NCBI RefSeq assembly: GCF_002105155.1
Contig: NW_019028981.1
Coordinates: forward strand, 558,001 to 622,000
Direction of reading: 5' to 3'
Length of the DNA: 64,000 bases
Source of the DNA: Lobosporangium transversale
Taxonomy: Eukaryota > Mortierellomycota > Mortierellomycetes > Mortierellales > Mortierellaceae
Part shown: positions 38,147-50,828 of the stretch, piece by piece
How the letters are laid out: every line of letters begins with the position of its first letter
How positions within the stretch are numbered: position 1 is the stretch's first letter
Position numbers and translations under genes: made by a program
The notes under the pieces: model-generated
Database searches by the model: none
The model's input: the letters and a program-made list of their open reading frames with translations, nothing else
What the model was told of the DNA's origin: nothing

Positions 38147-40091
38147 TTAAGCAGCGCCCATGATGATCTCGGAAGGATCTAAGAGACGCAACTTGCGAAT
38201 GAACAGCGATAACAAGAAGGCAGCACAGGCAATAGGTGTAATGCACTTGAAAATGAACTGGAATGTGTCCACATAGGTCATAACCACCATGTCTTTGATA
38301 TCCATTTGCAACAACTTAACTGCTTCGGTCGATTCTCTAATATGAAACGCTTCAAGCACCGCCTGTGCTTCCTTGGGATAGCTATTGAAGAGACTGTCTC
38401 GATGGTTGTTGAACAGCGCTGAGCACATCGCGATACCGATCCCTCCTCCAATACTGTTGAAGAATCCACACAAAGCTGTCACTACCGCCATGTCCTCCTT
38501 CTCAACCGATGCCTGAGCTGCCAGCATACAGGTCTGCAAGATCAATCCGATACCCAAGCCCACAATCAACAGGTATCCGATCTGTTCACCCATATTCGAA
38601 TCATATGCCAACAACGTGCACAGACCAACACCGACAGACATTACTGTTGTACCAATCCAGATGAAAATGCGATAATCCTTAAGCTTGGCTATCACAGCCC
38701 CAGAGGCAATTGACGAGACCACGAGACCCAAGACCATAGGCATCAAATGCAATCCTGAACTTCTCGCTCCAACCCCCTTAACGACTTGGAAATAGATGGG
38801 TGCATAAAAGATCACACCCAAAAAGGCCATGCCTGTCAAGAAATTGACTCCGAACAGTATGGTCACATTCATGTTCAAGAACAACCTTGGTGGAATGACT
38901 GGCTCGTATGCTCGGCTCTCAATCCATATCAACAGAGCTATCAAGACTGCAGCGACACAAAACAATGTGATGATCACAGGTGATCCCCATGCATATGTCG
39001 TACCGCCCCAGGTAATAGGCAACAACAGACAGATGACAGCGGCAATGATAAGTGCGGTACCCATATAATCGATACGAGCCAATTGTGTCTTCAGATCCTG
39101 GCGCTCGAATGGCAAGCGCAGGAAGATCAAGACCGAAGCAATCGTGACCACCCCCAAGGGCAAATTGATCAAGAAGCACCAACGCCAAGTGGTCTCTTCA
39201 ACAAAGACACCTCCCAACAGAGGACCGATGACTGAAGAGATACCAAAGACTGACCAAATGATGGATTGGTACTTGGGACGCTCTTCCAATGGGAAGATAT
39301 CCGAGATAATGATCAAAACAATCGATAACAGTCCAGATCCACCTAGACCCTGGATTGCTCGGAAGACAATCAGTACGGTCATCGAATTGGCTCCTCCAGC
39401 ACCTGCTGATCCAACCATGAATGTCACACAGGCAAACAGAATCATCAACTTGCGGCCAAAGATGTCACTGAATTTGCCGTACAAAGGTTGGAAAGCATCT
39501 TTTTTTTTTTTTTTTTTTTTTTAGAAGGCAAGAAAGGGAAAAAGCTGGTTAGTAAAATGACTGATTATTTATTATGTTTATTTTATTTTATTTTATTTTT
39601 GTTGCTATTGCTTAAAAGCTCAGCATCCATTGTAACATTGTTTTACTTACTGTATGTGAGTAAATAGGAGGTGGCGACCCAACTCATTTGAGAACTTGCT
39701 TGAAAGTCTGAGGCAATCTTGGGAAGAGCTGTAGCAATAATGGTACCATCTAAGCTAGCCAGGAATGTAGCCATAGCAAGTCTACATGTCCATCAAGCGG
39801 TTTTTTTCTTTGGTTAATTCCGAAGCAGCCAAAAGATTTTCTGCGCTCCATTAATTTGCAATATGGGTAAAAGATTTGTCCATAAACGTTTAGAAAGACT
39901 TACCCGATGAAGAGAAGGATTGCAGCATTACGGCTAATCGCAGGGACAGGGGGTGCAGCTCCCTGACGCTCAACATCCAGACTGTCAACCTCTGTCTTTT
40001 GAGGATTAATCTGAGGTTGTGATGAATCCTCAACTGACTTCATTTGGATTTGCTCATTTCGTGTTGATTGTGAAGATATGGATGAAGGCAT
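38147..40091 (-). CDS. MFS drug:H+ antiporter, 14-TM (DHA2-type)
   Basis: Major facilitator with exons 39904-40091, 39651-39781 and 38147-39498, all in phase, 556 aa. The first 50 residues are cytosolic. Transport motifs: LDGTIIATALPKIASDF in helix 1 (the D-x-T-I-V-x-x-A-L-P signature of this family), GKFSDIFGRK between helices 2 and 3 (motif A), RAIQGLGGSG in helix 4 (motif B), and GISSVIGPLLGGVF with TWRWCFLINLPLG in helices 5-6 (motif C and following), marks of 12/14-TM antiporters. Hydrophobic segments fit 14 helices. Such proteins export drugs, toxins or siderophores at the plasma or vacuolar membrane; substrate is not predictable. The second intron is odd: its acceptor is preceded by a 22-A run instead of pyrimidines. 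No biosynthetic cluster surrounds it. Confidence 0.93.
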
Positions 40092-43000
40092 GCTGTCACT
40101 GTTTTATGCGCGTGTTATCCTTAGGAATAGATGGGTAGTATGCAAGGAAAGCTTGCGAGTATTTAACTGCCTCCTATCTTTCTTCAATTGTTTGTTATTG
40201 CTAAATCGATGTTTTAAAAAGAGTTGATAGAAGGAAATAATGGCATGTGAATGTCAAGAGGAGATGGATGGCTGGTGGAAACCTTAGTAGCAAAAAACTA
40301 GGAAAAAAAAAGAAAAAAAAAAGAAGAGAGAGAGGCCATTTTATAAATGTCAAGAAGACCATAGAAAAATATGGGACCACGATGATCGAAGAGTGAGAAA
40401 GCTTTAAAATAAACAAGAATTGAATGGTGTACGCACTCATGTGGAAGTAAATAAATGACTGAGCCTACAAAATGTTTATTCCTGTTTATTGTTTCCGTAG
40501 CCGCTCTTGGTGTTCAAAACGGGTTTGACAAAGGAAAACTGTGTATTGCGCAATGAGGGGCAAAAAGGGAACAAATAGGGATAGGTTCTACTTTATTATT
40601 GTTTTAATTATTCGGTAACTAGTGTTATAAACCACAGATTCACAGTGCAGAGTAGTCTTCTAACCGTACACACAGACTGCCGTCTTTGAAGAAAAACAAA
40701 AACTTGGTTTAATGGAAGCATCCATAGACTAGTATCCGCCTCGTATGATCAAGCGAAAAAAAAAAAAAAAAAAAAAAAAGAGGACCGATAGTGTCTCCAT
40801 GTAACATATTCTTAATGGATTCAGACTCATTTAAACCTCATTTTTGGGGATCTGAGACCGATATACTTCATCCTAACTCCGCTCTGTACTGTGTGGACAT
40901 GTACAACATAAACCGGTTTTTTTTCTTTTTTTTTTAAGCACACGTTTTCTTTCCGTCCATTCCCTACAGCGCAGTATTAAGTCAATAAACAGGTTTATCT
41001 CTTGAAGAAATAGGATAAAAAGGGAAGTGGATTGCCAAATCAGGCGATATAGAAAGGTACGCCATCTTCCCCCAAGCTCACTTGAAAATACACGAATGTA
41101 TGGATCGACAATCGAACGTAAGAAGAATTGCTCTAAAATGAATTTGGATAAAATAAACAGTTCCATGGTATAAAAATACAAACCAGCATTTATAAATGTT
41201 CAGTCAGACTTCCATGTTGAAACGACATATATACTCTTGCGTACTCCCTTAAAACAAGAGCTTGTATTTAGGTGGGCATGCTATGACCCAGATATACATG
41301 TACATGAATATAATACACCAGGATCATTATCAGACATAAGGGGCTTTAGAAGCGAGAGAAACATGAGGAAGGAAGGGACAGAAGCGCAAAACATGGAAAA
41401 CAAGTTTACCCTGAGTCAAGCCATGGAGTAACAGATGGCTTGATTGAGAAATATTTATTTGTTATTCTGGCGACCTGTTTCTTGTTTCCCTAATCCTGAT
41501 CCATTCAACTTTTTTTCTTTTGCTGCTCTACTCATGCAGTTCCTCTTCATTAAATAGGGGCATACTGAGGGCTGAAGAAGGGCTGAAGTTGATTTCCACC
41601 TTCCATTTCTTTTTTTTTTTTTTCTCGATAAAAGAGTATTCAGGACTCGAACCACGCTGCACGATCATTGAAAACTAATCCCTGATCTATTCCTTTCTCG
41701 TCGTTATTAGTTGCGCGTCAAAACAAAAAAAAAAAAAAAAAAAAAAAAAAGGCTCGGCTGGGTGAGCTTTGATCATTGTCCAAGAAGTAATACTAGAACA
41801 GCTGGATTCCCAATCGCCACCTCATTACAGCCTCTCATTACAGTCTCTCCTTTCAGCCTCTTTTTAAAGTTTTTGCGTTTAGCATTCTTCAAATTTATTT
41901 TTCGGAAAGTTTTTCCTGGAGAACCGAAAGTCCTTAACGAGATAACTTTGACTGCGCCATTCGCTCCGAACTTTTCTCTTCCAAAAAAATCAAAAAAAAA
42001 AAAAAAAAAAAAAAGCATGTGACTGCTTTTTATTCGCCAGCGTTAAAATACTGTATTACGATAGAAGCAATGAGTGCATTAAAATGATGGAATTGTAGTT
42101 ATGAGCACGGCTACTTTGTTGCCTTGCCTTCATAGATGTAGCACCCATTTCTTCCCATTACTTTTAAATACTAATGCTCCTAGATCGTTTGATTACACGT
42201 AGAGATCCATTCGCTTACTTGACTGCAACTGTTACCGCTATTGCTTCTTACACCCATGTTTTGTTGTAATAATAAAAAAGTGTGTGTGTCGGTAATGCAC
42301 CTAGAAATATGCGGCCTTTGGTACAGGTAGAAAATGCTGATGAGGAAGTTTTATGGTGTGAAGTGCTGATGCTAAATACAAAAAAGTGGATGCCAGTCTA
42401 GGATCGTGTTTTTACGATGAATTGGGCTTTTGGCATTAACATGTCATTCAGAGGTCGAGGTCCAACTTCGGGTACGAGCACGAATTTTGGATCATGGAGC
42501 GTCCGTGTGCATATCGCTGAGGAGTAAAAACGACTGTGGCAACAGTTGCATTAGAAGAAGGTTTGACGGCAGTTGTCCCCAAGTCGCTGCTGTTGCTAAT
42601 ATGATTAGTTAGCTTCTCCATAAGGTAATAACAAAAACAACACAGATAATGAGGAAGTCCGAATGGAACGCTTGCGCCTCCTCCTTGACGCGTCCATCTC
42701 CTTGTTCACCCATCTTCATGCAGTATGCTTCCTGCTCTTCTATAGATCACCAGCTAGTCTTCTCTTTAGTATCACTATCTGCGTTTACCGCATTGTTCAT
42801 TTACGAACTCGTATTTTGAGTCTTTGGGTCATCATCATTACTTTTATCGTTGCCTATCACCGTTATTAAGCAAATCACTTTTGGGGCTGTTGCTGGGTTG
42901 GCATACAGCTAGCTCTCATAACATTATTCCTTTATTCTTGCTCGCTTAATGATTTGTTTATTTATTTATGTGGTGCATATTCCAAATATTCATGCGAATA

Positions 43001-44024
43001 CCAGGAACAGCTCTGTTCGACAAAACAAACTAAGGTTTTAGTGGATTGTAGTACACTCGCAGCTTTTCTGATTCAGGGTCGCATGAAGGTTGGGTGCAGT
43101 AGAGCATTGTACAAATGGTGCAACGGAAAACCGAACTCAAATGTCTATCATATGCGTTAGTGCAGTTGTATCTTAATGCTACTTCATATAGTGCTTCTAT
43201 CCTTGAAGTACTTTAACCTTCCAAAGCTCTGACGACAAAGAACCGGATACTTATGATCCTTGCTTAGGAAGCATGATCAATCTCTGCAGACCTTTTACTA
43301 TAACTGGACGTACATGGACGTCTTTTCAACATTGTTTTTACTTTTACAATTTACATACGCTTCTTTCTCATCATCAGATGAAATAATTCAATCAATATTT
43401 GAAAGCGAAGTCTCGAAATATGAGGCCACAAGGCAACGGTTCTTCGTATCGACAAGTTCCAGTACCCATCAGTGATGAGAAGCTTTTTCATATCTTAATG
43501 ACACGCGCTAAATCTCGTCACAACGCGCATGTAAACGAGAAGCGATAAAGTGCGAAAGCTTCTTTCCACTACAACAGCACAAATCCGAGTGGTATTTCAT
43601 CGAGTACTTTAGCCTCATCAGGCTTTTGTACGCTACATGACCAGCAGTAACTGGTTTATCAAGGCGCAGGAAGCAAAGACAGAAAGCCCAATTGCATTAG
43701 AGAGCAAGTCGAAAGTTGCAGTGATGACAGGGCATTAGGTATTGGAGATCATATGACCGGGCTGTTCACTGAACATAACTTCATTTGAATAATAGCTAGA
43801 GCAATTGTTGACAATTCTTTCTATTACAACATGTCCATCAGGTGCTCAGGAGTAGACGATAGTAAGCTTCTAGCGGAAAACATGAATATGTTTATGCAGT
43901 ACCACCCATATTAGTTTTTAAGAGCAATAAAAAAGCAGGTCACTCTGTGTCTAATAGCGATGAGTCATTTAATATGCATTTATTCCAATACTTAGAATCC
44001 GTCGCTAAAAACCTCCTCGCCTTA
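40092..44024. other. Gene-poor region, possibly decayed repeats
   Basis: 3.9 kb with no supported gene. The first half is AT-rich with A runs near 40756-40779, 41725-41750 and 41990-42014. From about 42400 to 43950 the base composition is more even and short frames are dense on the plus strand, which looks like decayed coding DNA, perhaps transposon-derived, but I cannot align it to any family. Confidence 0.4.
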
Positions 44025-44457
44025 TTAGTTGAGTGCTTCGCGCTCCTCTTGGAAAGCATCCTCGTCTTTTGCTACTTGTATAATACAAAGCTCAGTATCA
44101 ATGCCCAGGGACGTCAACAGATCAATCCAAATTCTTTGCTTGGACGAAAGACGATCGCCGGGACCTTTAACTACCACAATAAATCAAACAATAAATCAAA
44201 CAAAAAAAAAGCTGTTTTTCAAACTCTGGCTTTCCCACTTTTTCTGCATCTGCTAAGTGTGAGATGAGTAGCATCAACTTAGCCACAAAACACATTTTCC
44301 CTTTTTTCCTTTTTCCATACCTTCGACAAACTTAACCAATTTCCTTTTGTAGTCCCAACAACATAGATCGGGCATGCCTGAACAGCGCTTACTGTATTCC
44401 TGAGCCATGACTTTGCAAATCTCAGACAAAGCTGTCCCACCGATGCACTTTTTATTG

Positions 44458-44493
<36 letters not shown>

Positions 44494-47400
44494 ATAATTT
44501 AAATTAAAATATTGGGCGCCTAAAGAGTGTCCTAATATATATACTTTGCATGCTTACCTCAGCAATCTCCAGCAGCTCAGTCTTTGTAAAGACCCAATTC
44601 ACACCGACACAATAAACATTCTTCTCACGATACAAGTCATCATGCGTTTGCATCAAATTTAAATAAAAACATTCCTTTCTCTTCTTGGCCAAGACCTCCT
44701 CACGCCCATTTTCAGTTTGTTGCTGCTGTACCGTACATGGATGCCCAGCATCCTGTCCAGAAAACTCTTGCTTGATTGTATCATGAAACGATATTTCATT
44801 ATTAACGCCCCTTTCCAATGTGTCTTTGTGGATTGATTTTGGTCTCTGCTGCCTATTCAGAAGAGGCTCATCTTCCTCACCTCCTTGTCCTCCTCTTTGC
44901 CCCTGTCTATTTTGATCTAAATTCACACGTTGTTCCTCTATGATTTTGGATTTTGCAATGTTCTCAAGGCGCTCCATGATCATCTCCTGTCTTTGCATGA
45001 AGAAGGCATCTGTTCTCAAATCCAACGGCTCCGTTTGGTACGAGGTCTCAAATACACCAGGCTGTGGCGAGAAGAGGATATCCCAAAACAACAATCCAAA
45101 CAATGTAGACAGAATGTTGTTTTCTGAGTGGTAACCCATATATCCAAGGGTCTTGTAATAACTCAATGCAAGCTCTTCCACAGAGCAATCTGAACCATCA
45201 ATATTTCTCCACAAAGGCCGCTGTTGTGCAATAATACGGGAGCCAGATAATCCTTCTCCTGTAGAGCTGGGTATGTACGAGTACGAATGCGAAGAAGCAT
45301 AGCCTGGCGCTGCTGTGCCTGGAGTGTTGAGTCGCTCTCCTGTAAGAATGCGTGTCTGTGCCTTTCGAAGAGTAAGATACGAAAAATCATGTCTATCCCG
45401 GAAAGGGATCTTCAGTTCACTCTCTAAACGAATTAGCCTGCCTTGGATGAGCGTAGCATCCACTAATTTACAAAAAATACTGTATAAGTGCACTCACTTC
45501 AACAAAAAAATACTCGCTCTCATACTTTGAAGAGATCCGGCTAATAATAAAATTCACAGCATGACTCACCGGCATGAACATGCTTGTCACGGAGCGCCAT
45601 CATACAGATCTGGTGCGCCTCTTTCTTTCCGAGTCGTTTCTGAAAAGCATAATTGGATTTGATGAGAGCTAGTCGCTCATACCATCCGCCTCGTTGTCCT
45701 AAACAGTATACATGCTGATCCAATAGTTCGTGCAGCAGGATTGATTCTTCTTCAAAGCGCTTTAAGAACGCAAACGCACGCAACTCCAATCTCAAGATCT
45801 GTGTATACACATATCCTATTCAATAAAACTTGCAACATTAACAAACGATGCAATAGAAGATAAAATTAAAGCCTATAGCCGACAGCACCACTAGCATCAC
45901 TAATACATTTGACCATAGCTCACCAGGGGAAAAGCGCAAAAGGTAATAATTGGAACTTTTTTTTGAAATCTCCGTTTCTGTCGCAACGTATTCACTCCAT
46001 GCACCTCTAATCCCTTCAGCCTCCTGGATCACTTTCTCATAAATCCCAATTACTTCTAGACGGCGCCGCTCCCGTTCTGTATCTTTACCCCTACTGACTG
46101 GTTCTCCATCAATACTATTCACATTAATGCCGTTGGTGGGCTTCCTGATTGGCTTGACAACTTTGCGAGGCTGCGGACTATTTAGCCCGCTAGCCTCGTT
46201 GCTCTCATCGCTCCGCACATACACCACTGATTCGCGTCCAGGCCCCATGGCAGATTCTATCAGCCTTGAGAGATCAAAGTGAAGTTTTATAGCTGCCTCG
46301 TATTTCAGAAGCTCTTCTCGATTTCGAAACACAGTGTTGGTCCTCGTGATTTCATAACTGGGAAAGGTGCGCTGGCCAATCTTAGCCAAAATAGCTTCTA
46401 AAAGTGCTGGTTTCTCTGTAAACTCTCGTGCACGATAGAATACAAGGTGTAAACGCTCAAAAACGGTCATGACGCTAGGGTATATTTTGATACAAGGGCC
46501 TTGCGTCCAAAATAAAACAAACAAAGAAAAAAATAAAAATGAGAGGATGAGAAACATTACCAAAGTTAAGATGGAGCTAGGTTCGTGATTAATACCATTT
46601 CATAGATACAGCTCCTTGCCTTACCAGAAATATCTATGATTTTATCTATGAGTGCATTATTCCTCTTTGCTGCGTCACCTGAGAAAGCGTGTGTCGCTAA
46701 GCCAGTCTTACGGCCAGCTCCATCGCCATTTACCGTCCCCCCTGGAGCTAAAAGCAGCCTCTTCGAGATGAATGCTTGCTGTCGAAAGTGCTCCAAGATG
46801 GTTGAGATCATTGCTCGTCTCTAAAGTGTCCCATATTCATAGCATTTATTGTCCAGTTAGCTTAGAAAAATTAGGATACTCCATCACACTACACTTTTTT
46901 TTTTTTTTTTTTTTTGGTGGTCACCTGCTTCCCTGACATTTTCTCCATAATACCAATTCTGCGCGCTAATAGCTTGAGTTCATCCATGGTCAGCATGGCA
47001 AGTGCGTCCTCCGGATCCTGGATAGCGCTCTTATCCATCACCAGCCCTGTCACGACCAGCTGCTGAACGGCAGACTTGAGATGTTCAATCTCCCGGTACC
47101 GGCCCTCTAATTTGTCCTGTCGCTGCCAAAACTCTTGTTTCCGTAGAAATAGTCGAACAAACAAATGCTTTGGGTCATCTACAATAGACGGAGAAAATTG
47201 GTGAAGTATTTCTTATAAATGTTTGTTTGATAATACTAAGAAATCACCGACTAGGTCCCTAATTAAAGGACGTAGCATATTCTTAATTGCTTGATACCTG
47301 GCAAAGCTCGATATGTCTCAATGATCGTGTGCTCCTCATCAGTGAAAAGAAATGCTTCTTCTGGAAGAACAGTATCTAGGGCTAGCTCAAATGCTGCCAC

Positions 47401-48045
47401 ATAAACTGTCTTCCACCTAAATGGCGGCGAAAGGAGGGTGTCTAAATTCCTGTCCTCATCTTGCGACTCTGACTTAGTCTGCAGTAGATCATCAACCATG
47501 GTGTCTGTTTGATCTAAAATTGATGGTGTTTCTGTATCTTCACAGTCCTGTTCATTGTTGGGATGACTAGCTTTAGAGGCTATAGCGCGCAAAACTACAG
47601 CGCCACTGTCATTTTCATCATCTTCGGGACTAGATAGGTCGTTAGTTTCTTCAAGTAGGGTATTCGAAACGCCTGTCAGGGTTTCAGTCTCAAATACATA
47701 GTTGGGTCCACTTCCATAGCCTACTAGTCTGTCACAAGGCTTTGAAGCTGTTAGATTGACCCTGATGACTGGTGGTTCCGATAGAAATGTGGAAGTTAAA
47801 AAAGCTGAGGAAGCTGAAGAGGAGGAATTTGAATGGATAATTTGGTGGCGTTGTACGTCAATTTGGTTGTGAGCAGAAGTAGGATTCTCCTGGGATGCCT
47901 TTTTGGAATGAGGGCGAACAGCATGACTACTAAAGTCTAATGGTAGCTGTCTTTTGGTGCCAGTTAGAGTTTCTGCTGTAGACGCCTTCCTTCCCGCCTT
48001 TTTATTTTGGGCAGTGGTAGCCTTAATTGTACCTCTCTTTTTCAT
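44025..48045 (-). CDS. fan1: FAN1 nuclease (Fanconi-associated nuclease 1) with VRR-NUC domain
   Basis: Structure-specific nuclease that acts on 5' flaps during interstrand crosslink repair in the nucleus. Eight minus-strand exons join in phase: 47298-48045, 46925-47178, 46625-46820, 45924-46499, 45570-45815, 44558-45462, 44321-44447 and 44025-44170; 1065 aa. Family marks: HLFVRLFLRKQEFW (SAP-like region), GPCIKIYP and FPSYEITRTNTVF, RFSPGYVYTQILRLELRA, YERLALIKSNYA (TPR region), FWDILFSPQPGVFE with EPLDLRTDAFF, then the VRR-NUC core CIGGTALSEI, GMPDLCCW, KFVEVKGPGDRLSSKQ, giving the PD...EVK catalytic residues. No N-terminal UBZ finger is seen, as usual in fungi. An N-terminal KRQLPLDF might be a sliding-clamp-like motif. 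An earlier Met at 48090 would add 15 hydrophobic residues. Most introns are 96-149 bases. Confidence 0.93.
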
Positions 48046-48274
48046 GACAACAGAATGTAATAGAATGTGAATAAAAGAAGGAATGAGCATTCAAGAAGGA
48101 CGACAATTGTTTTAATTTCGAGGCAAAGCACATTAAAATTTAAGGTTTGCCAGCCACCAAACTAGAGGAAACCATCCTTGCGGAAGAAATCCGTTCAAGC
48201 ATCATATCACGAATGCTATTCATTCAATATTCAATAGAGAGGAGGCGCACGCTAGGACCGTGCTGCCAGGACCA

Positions 48275-50828
48275 TTTTTTTTTTTTTTTTTTTTTTTGAT
48301 AGTGAGTATCCACAAAGGTATGTAGGTTTTATTAAGACATTGGCTCTATAATTGTTGTGTTTAGTAGTGATTGCTCAATGACCTATGCGCGGCAGAGCCT
48401 CCTCCTAAATATTATTGTGGGCCTCACCAAGGGCATTACAAGTCCATATATGGTTATTGTCCTCATCTTCAGCCTTATAGACACAGCAAACTCGGTCCGG
48501 ATAAAGAAGGTGTTGTCTTGCTTGCATAACATTAAGGGTAGGTAGCTTACCATGTCAATTCGGCTGACACCACACCTTGGCATGTAAAGTCTTGCGTTGT
48601 TGGGCGCAACGTCCTGTAGGTGTCATGGAATTGCTCTGTTTGAAGATTGGTGCTGGCCCTTGTACAATACTTCCTGTCAATCCTGGGGTTGCATACATAA
48701 TAATATAATAATTACTCCCCTGTGTTCTGCTCTCTTACTAATACATTCTCCTTTAGGCCACTCTGCGCTGTTTTTCCTTTTCTTGATTCGTTTTATCTTC
48801 ACTGGGTATATAGCAGTTGATCACCTGAATCTTTAATTGTCCTTTGAAATAGACTGCTCTCTGCTTCTGCGTGTGGTTATTCTCCCAGCATGCACTCATA
48901 GTCACTTGTGAATAATGAGACCGGATCCCGTGCCTTGAGTTTTCCCTTCCTTGCCTGTCAACCATCAAAATTTAGTCGTGTTTGTCTCTTGTAACACAAT
49001 AACATCATATTCTTCCGACTCCCCGACGACAAAGTATTTCGAATTTTCTAGCTGTTAAAATTTCCTGTGTATTGAAGATTCCTAGCTTCAATCTATCATT
49101 CTTTCCATCTCTATTTACTGTCCTACGTGTTACTATGTTAGACATATTACTCATTTATAGAGGATTTTGAGGATTGCCCAACTATCACTACAGGCTTTAA
49201 GGGTACTGGTACTGTTTTTTAGCATCCCTGGGTGGCTCCATTAACGCCATAATAGTGGATAAAGTCTTGTCCGTGTCTAGGATGACTAGTCCACTGGTGT
49301 TCTGGCCTTTCTTTGACTTCATCGTGCTACGACTTGTGTCGGCGCTCAGATCAACTGCCATTAATTGCTCCTTAGGGTCAGTGATACCCATATTCTTTGA
49401 GAGCATTTGAATCACGATGGACATCAGTATCTGGACGGTCTGTGCAAGCTGCAATTACTCCTGTTGCATTCTAACGACAGTCTCCTCAAGTTGTCCAATT
49501 TTCTTTTCCAATACGTTTACATGATATTGATTTATCCATTTTGCAGCCCGCTTTGTCTTTGTGCATGTTCTCCATTTTGGCTGTTTCTTCCAGTGATCTG
49601 TGCAAATGTACGGTTAGCCGTGACCTTAAGCGCTCCACCCCTTGGCACTCTTTGACTGCCTGGATCTGAGCCTTAATCTTCTTTCTTCAATGTAAATTGT
49701 GCATACTTTTTGAATATGGCTTAGTTCACCGGACTCTCCACATCTTTTGTCTACTTTGTCTCCCCACATAGTTTCTTTCCCCCCTACTTTAATGGGTAAC
49801 CTCATACGATTAACCATGTCTGCTTCTGATGAGAAATAAACGAATGCTACACGTAAACCTTTGTGTATTTTCCTTCTTTCGAGATAACCCTTGGGATAAT
49901 CAGAAATTCAGCCTTATTTTCATCCAGAATCTCCTTCAAATCCAGAGGCATTGTTCCCATAAGGAGTTGAGACAGTTTCGCGACGTTTCGCAGCCCCTAT
50001 ACCACTTTCTCCTTTTCAATTGTGGTCAAACGAGCAAGATCTCTACCAACGAAATCCACCTTTTCTTTTCCGCTTGAATTTTTTTATACTTTCCTCTTGC
50101 CTAAAGAGAACCCTTGCCACCATTTTTGCATGGACGAGCTGGAATTTTTTCCACTTCGCCAAACTGGGCCATTACTGGTTTGAATTCATCAGTCCTGGGA
50201 TAGACCGTATATCCCAACTGATCTGTCCTGTTCAGCGGTGCGTTGGTCCTGGTCGATTCTGGTAAGGATAGACTACTCCAAAGATGTTTCGTTTTCTTTG
50301 TCTCCTTTATAGTGAGTGAATTCCAGTGGGTTCTCTAGGTCACTCAGTATTTCAATGGCGACGCGAAAAACTTTTTGTCCGTTCTTATCTATGATACGGG
50401 TTAGTTCCTCCGTGCAATGGATACCTTGGTGGATGAGGACCTGCTGAAGTTCATCTCTTTTCATGGCGTAGGTATCACCATAGATCAGATCCACGGAGGC
50501 CATGGCCACGGAAAACCCCTCCTTAGTTCTCTGGACTTCAATCCACTATGTATTGTCATTCATTTCTTCGTCGTCTTCGTCAATTGCTACTCTCTCAATA
50601 GCAGCGTGCCCTTGCTCAGCATGCATTTGTTTTAATCCCTTTTGAGGCTGTAAGAACAGCGTTGGATGGGATTCGTTGCAATTAGGTGGTGGCCTCAGTA
50701 CTTTGACTTGGTTTTTGCGCGTCCTAACCGTCAGAAGGAAGTTTTTGTCTTTTGGACTTGCTCATTCTGCTTGATTCTCCATCATCTAGTTGATGATGTT
50801 GATTTTTTTTCAGCAGTCCAGAATGTAC
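48275..50828 (-). mobile_element. Decayed LINE copy A, internally deleted
   Basis: Starts (3' end) with a 23-T run followed by about 70 bases matching the 3' tail of the intact LINE. It then lacks most of ORF2. From about 48545 to 49156 it matches the start of ORF2 (endonuclease part), and from 49157 to about 50828 it matches ORF1, including the ORF1/ORF2 junction. Frames are broken by stops and indels. The stretch 48350-48545 does not match the intact copy. It is clearly older than the copy at 51874-60222. No target-site duplication was found. Confidence 0.8.
49157..50640 (-). pseudogene. Degenerate LINE ORF1 (copy A)
   Basis: Collinear with the intact ORF1 at 58146-59942: the same Gly-Asp-Thr-Tyr-Ala-Met-Lys-Arg segment is recognisable near 50450, and the C-terminal QLM(A/S)VDLSADTSRS near 49330. 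Frameshifts and stops break it into frames of fewer than 90 codons, and the Gln/Asn-rich part is deleted. It is not expected to be functional. Confidence 0.7.

Noticed and set aside
41640-41660. Minus-strand GGTTCGAGTCC, a perfect tRNA B box
   Set aside because: The flanking bases do not form a T stem and no A box, anticodon arm or acceptor stem lies at the right distance, so it is not a tRNA gene.
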